From contig NZ_CP117835.1 in assembly GCF_029094545.1 (NCBI RefSeq), forward strand, positions 2,274,001-2,338,000: DNA of 64,000 nt, given 5' to 3'. Position 1 is the stretch's first letter. The number at the start of each line of letters is the position of its first letter. A program made the translations under genes and the position numbers. The notes below the pieces were generated by a model, which had not been told where the DNA came from, did no database searches, and was given only the letters and a program-made list of their open reading frames with translations. This DNA is from Alkalihalophilus pseudofirmus (lineage in GTDB: Bacteria; Bacillota; Bacilli; Bacillales; Bacillaceae_D). This document shows, in pieces, positions 63,325 to 64,000 of this stretch.

Positions 63325-63591
63325 ATGTTTAATAAATGTTTTATTCATGAAGATCGTATAAAGTCCTATAACCCTGTTGAAGAAGTAGATAAAAAAAGCT
63401 TTTGTTGTAAATGCTGGCTTTGCTGCAGCTGTAAAGAGGAACCAAAGAAGTGTAAAAAGAAGAATCATAAATGTAAGAAGAAAAAAGACAAATGCAAGAA
63501 AAAGCATACATGCTGTAAAGAGCAGCATAAAAAACACAATAAAAAACACAAAAAGAAGAAGAAAGATAAAGGTTGCAACTGTTACAAATAA
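63325..63591 (+). CDS. Cys/Lys-rich low-complexity protein, probable spore coat
   Basis: I do not recognise a family. Of 88 residues, roughly 40% are Lys and over 10% Cys. After a normal start (MFNKCFIHEDRIKSYNPVEEVDKK) comes a CCKCWLCCSC block, then repeats of the KCKKK type interspersed with His, ending GCNCYK. The ATG is preceded by AAAGGAGG. Such composition is usual for cross-linked spore coat or exosporium proteins, and Lys/Cys blocks could also bind DNA or metal. It is divergent from the rhamnose operon and closed by a terminator. Confidence 0.7.
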   Translation: MFNKCFIHEDRIKSYNPVEEVDKKSFCCKCWLCCSCKEEPKKCKKKNHKCKKKKDKCKKKHTCCKEQHKKHNKKHKKKKKDKGCNCYK

Positions 63592-63599
63592 CGACAAAG

Positions 63600-63632
63600 A
63601 GGTCAAGTTCGTATGTTGAACTTGACCTTTAT
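63600..63632. terminator. bidirectional terminator
   Basis: Perfect 11-bp stem AGGTCAAGTTC/GAACTTGACCT between the Cys/Lys-rich gene and the convergent peptidase gene. Confidence 0.88.
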
Positions 63633-63637
63633 TCATT

Positions 63638-64000
63638 TTATATTTGTACGACCTCAACAGGATAAACTTCCTTGCCCTTGAACCGATAACATTTTAATAC
63701 CGGTTTGCCCTTTAAAAAAGAAATAATCAAATAACCCTTTTCTGGATAAGGGTTGTAAATAATATCTTCATGAGACGGATAAGCTTTGGCGGTTGGGTGC
63801 GAATGGAAAATTCCAAGAAATTCTTCATTTAATTTTTCCATTTCTTCAAAAACCCTAAGCATATCTGAATTGCTCATTGCAAAAGAAGTGGGGCTTCTTT
63901 GAATATTTGTCACCGGCCAACACGATGTAATCACACCCTCCGAGCCAGACAACAAACCACACCCTTCATACGGAAGCTCGCTTTGACAATGATTAATTAC
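63638..64000 (-). CDS. JAMM/MPN-type metallopeptidase, truncated at the window edge
   Basis: The gene runs off the right end; about 120 residues are visible, still open upstream. The JAB1/MPN+ zinc motif is complete: IFHSHP, ten residues, then Asp (HSHP...SHED). Upstream the LPYEGCGLLSGSEG start of the fold is readable past 63955, so the frame is longer than the first in-frame start codon suggests. Bacterial members cleave ubiquitin-like sulfur carriers or other peptides. No partner is visible. Confidence 0.85.
   Translation of the reverse strand, partial: VINHCQSELPYEGCGLLSGSEGVITSCWPVTNIQRSPTSFAMSNSDMLRVFEEMEKLNEEFLGIFHSHPTAKAYPSHEDIIYNPYPEKGYLIISFLKGKPVLKCYRFKGKEVYPVEVVQI

Noticed and set aside
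63322-63657. A minus-strand ORF of 111 codons with very hydrophobic Phe/Leu-rich translation
   Set aside because: It is the antisense reading of the Cys/Lys-rich gene (AAG/AAA read as CTT/TTT), which explains its composition.
1-64000. CRISPR arrays, tRNA or rRNA genes, phage or transposase genes
   Set aside because: No regular spacer array, tRNA-like cloverleaf or transposase/integrase motif was seen. The 16-bp and 21-bp repeats have no spacers and no cas genes nearby.

Overview
The window reads as a chromosomal segment of a spore-forming member of the Bacillaceae, probably an aerobic Bacillus or alkaliphilic relative. The support is: moderate to low GC, strong AGGAGG-type ribosome binding sites, frequent TTG/GTG starts, close orthologues of B. 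subtilis genes (ku/ligD, cydDC, yxiN/dbpA, hemAT, yeeI, exoA, the yodQRST-yokU-kamA lysine cluster) and several spore-coat genes. I saw no rRNA, tRNA, CRISPR array, transposase or phage gene. The left edge begins just upstream of a tiny gene. The right edge cuts a JAMM-type peptidase gene.

Region by region: 0-5 kb holds a YjbQ protein, the divergent non-homologous end-joining pair ku/ligD, a peroxiredoxin and a DUF523 protein. 5-12 kb holds cydD-cydC behind a Rex-like operator, a DbpA-type RNA helicase and a polytopic membrane protein. 12-20 kb holds a secreted LVIVD-repeat propeller, cobT, a two-component system, and next to it a probable metal-response cassette: a Met-rich membrane protein, an Asp-box lipoprotein and a His/Met-rich lipoprotein with cell-wall-binding-like repeats. 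20-26 kb holds HemAT and a four-gene acyl-CoA degradation operon with a cre-like site. 26-36 kb is mixed: a sugar-nucleotide epimerase with a predicted sigma-K promoter, a LysM-CAP protein, a glycosyltransferase, acetyltransferases, a HAD phosphatase, YeeI and ExoA. 36-45 kb is the lysine 2,3-aminomutase pathway cluster, with its own sigma-54 activator and a near-consensus -24/-12 promoter before kamA. 45-50.7 kb holds a secreted M14 peptidase, a WrbA-like quinone reductase behind three copies of a palindromic operator, a DinG-type helicase and an AlaX editing protein.

50.8-63.6 kb is a spore-surface and glycan island. It has two CotY/CotZ-like proteins with nearly identical sigma-K promoters, a CgeB-like glycosyltransferase, a DUF616 protein, an AT-rich operon (UDP-sugar dehydrogenase, three GT4 glycosyltransferases, an ATP-grasp enzyme), a dTDP-rhamnose operon resembling spsI-spsL, and a Cys/Lys-rich small protein. 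The natural reading is that the mother cell makes a Cys-rich crust or exosporium scaffold and decorates it with rhamnose- and uronate-containing glycan. The remote epimerase at 26.5 kb probably belongs to the same programme.

Intergenic DNA carries three kinds of uncharacterised repeat: two roughly 120-bp imperfectly palindromic families (4.5, 21.8-22.0 and 31.9-32.3 kb) and a degenerate 21-bp periodic repeat (0.75 and 34.65 kb). Where two in-frame starts were possible I chose the one with the better ribosome binding site and say so. All promoter and operator calls come from reading by eye against remembered consensus sequences.
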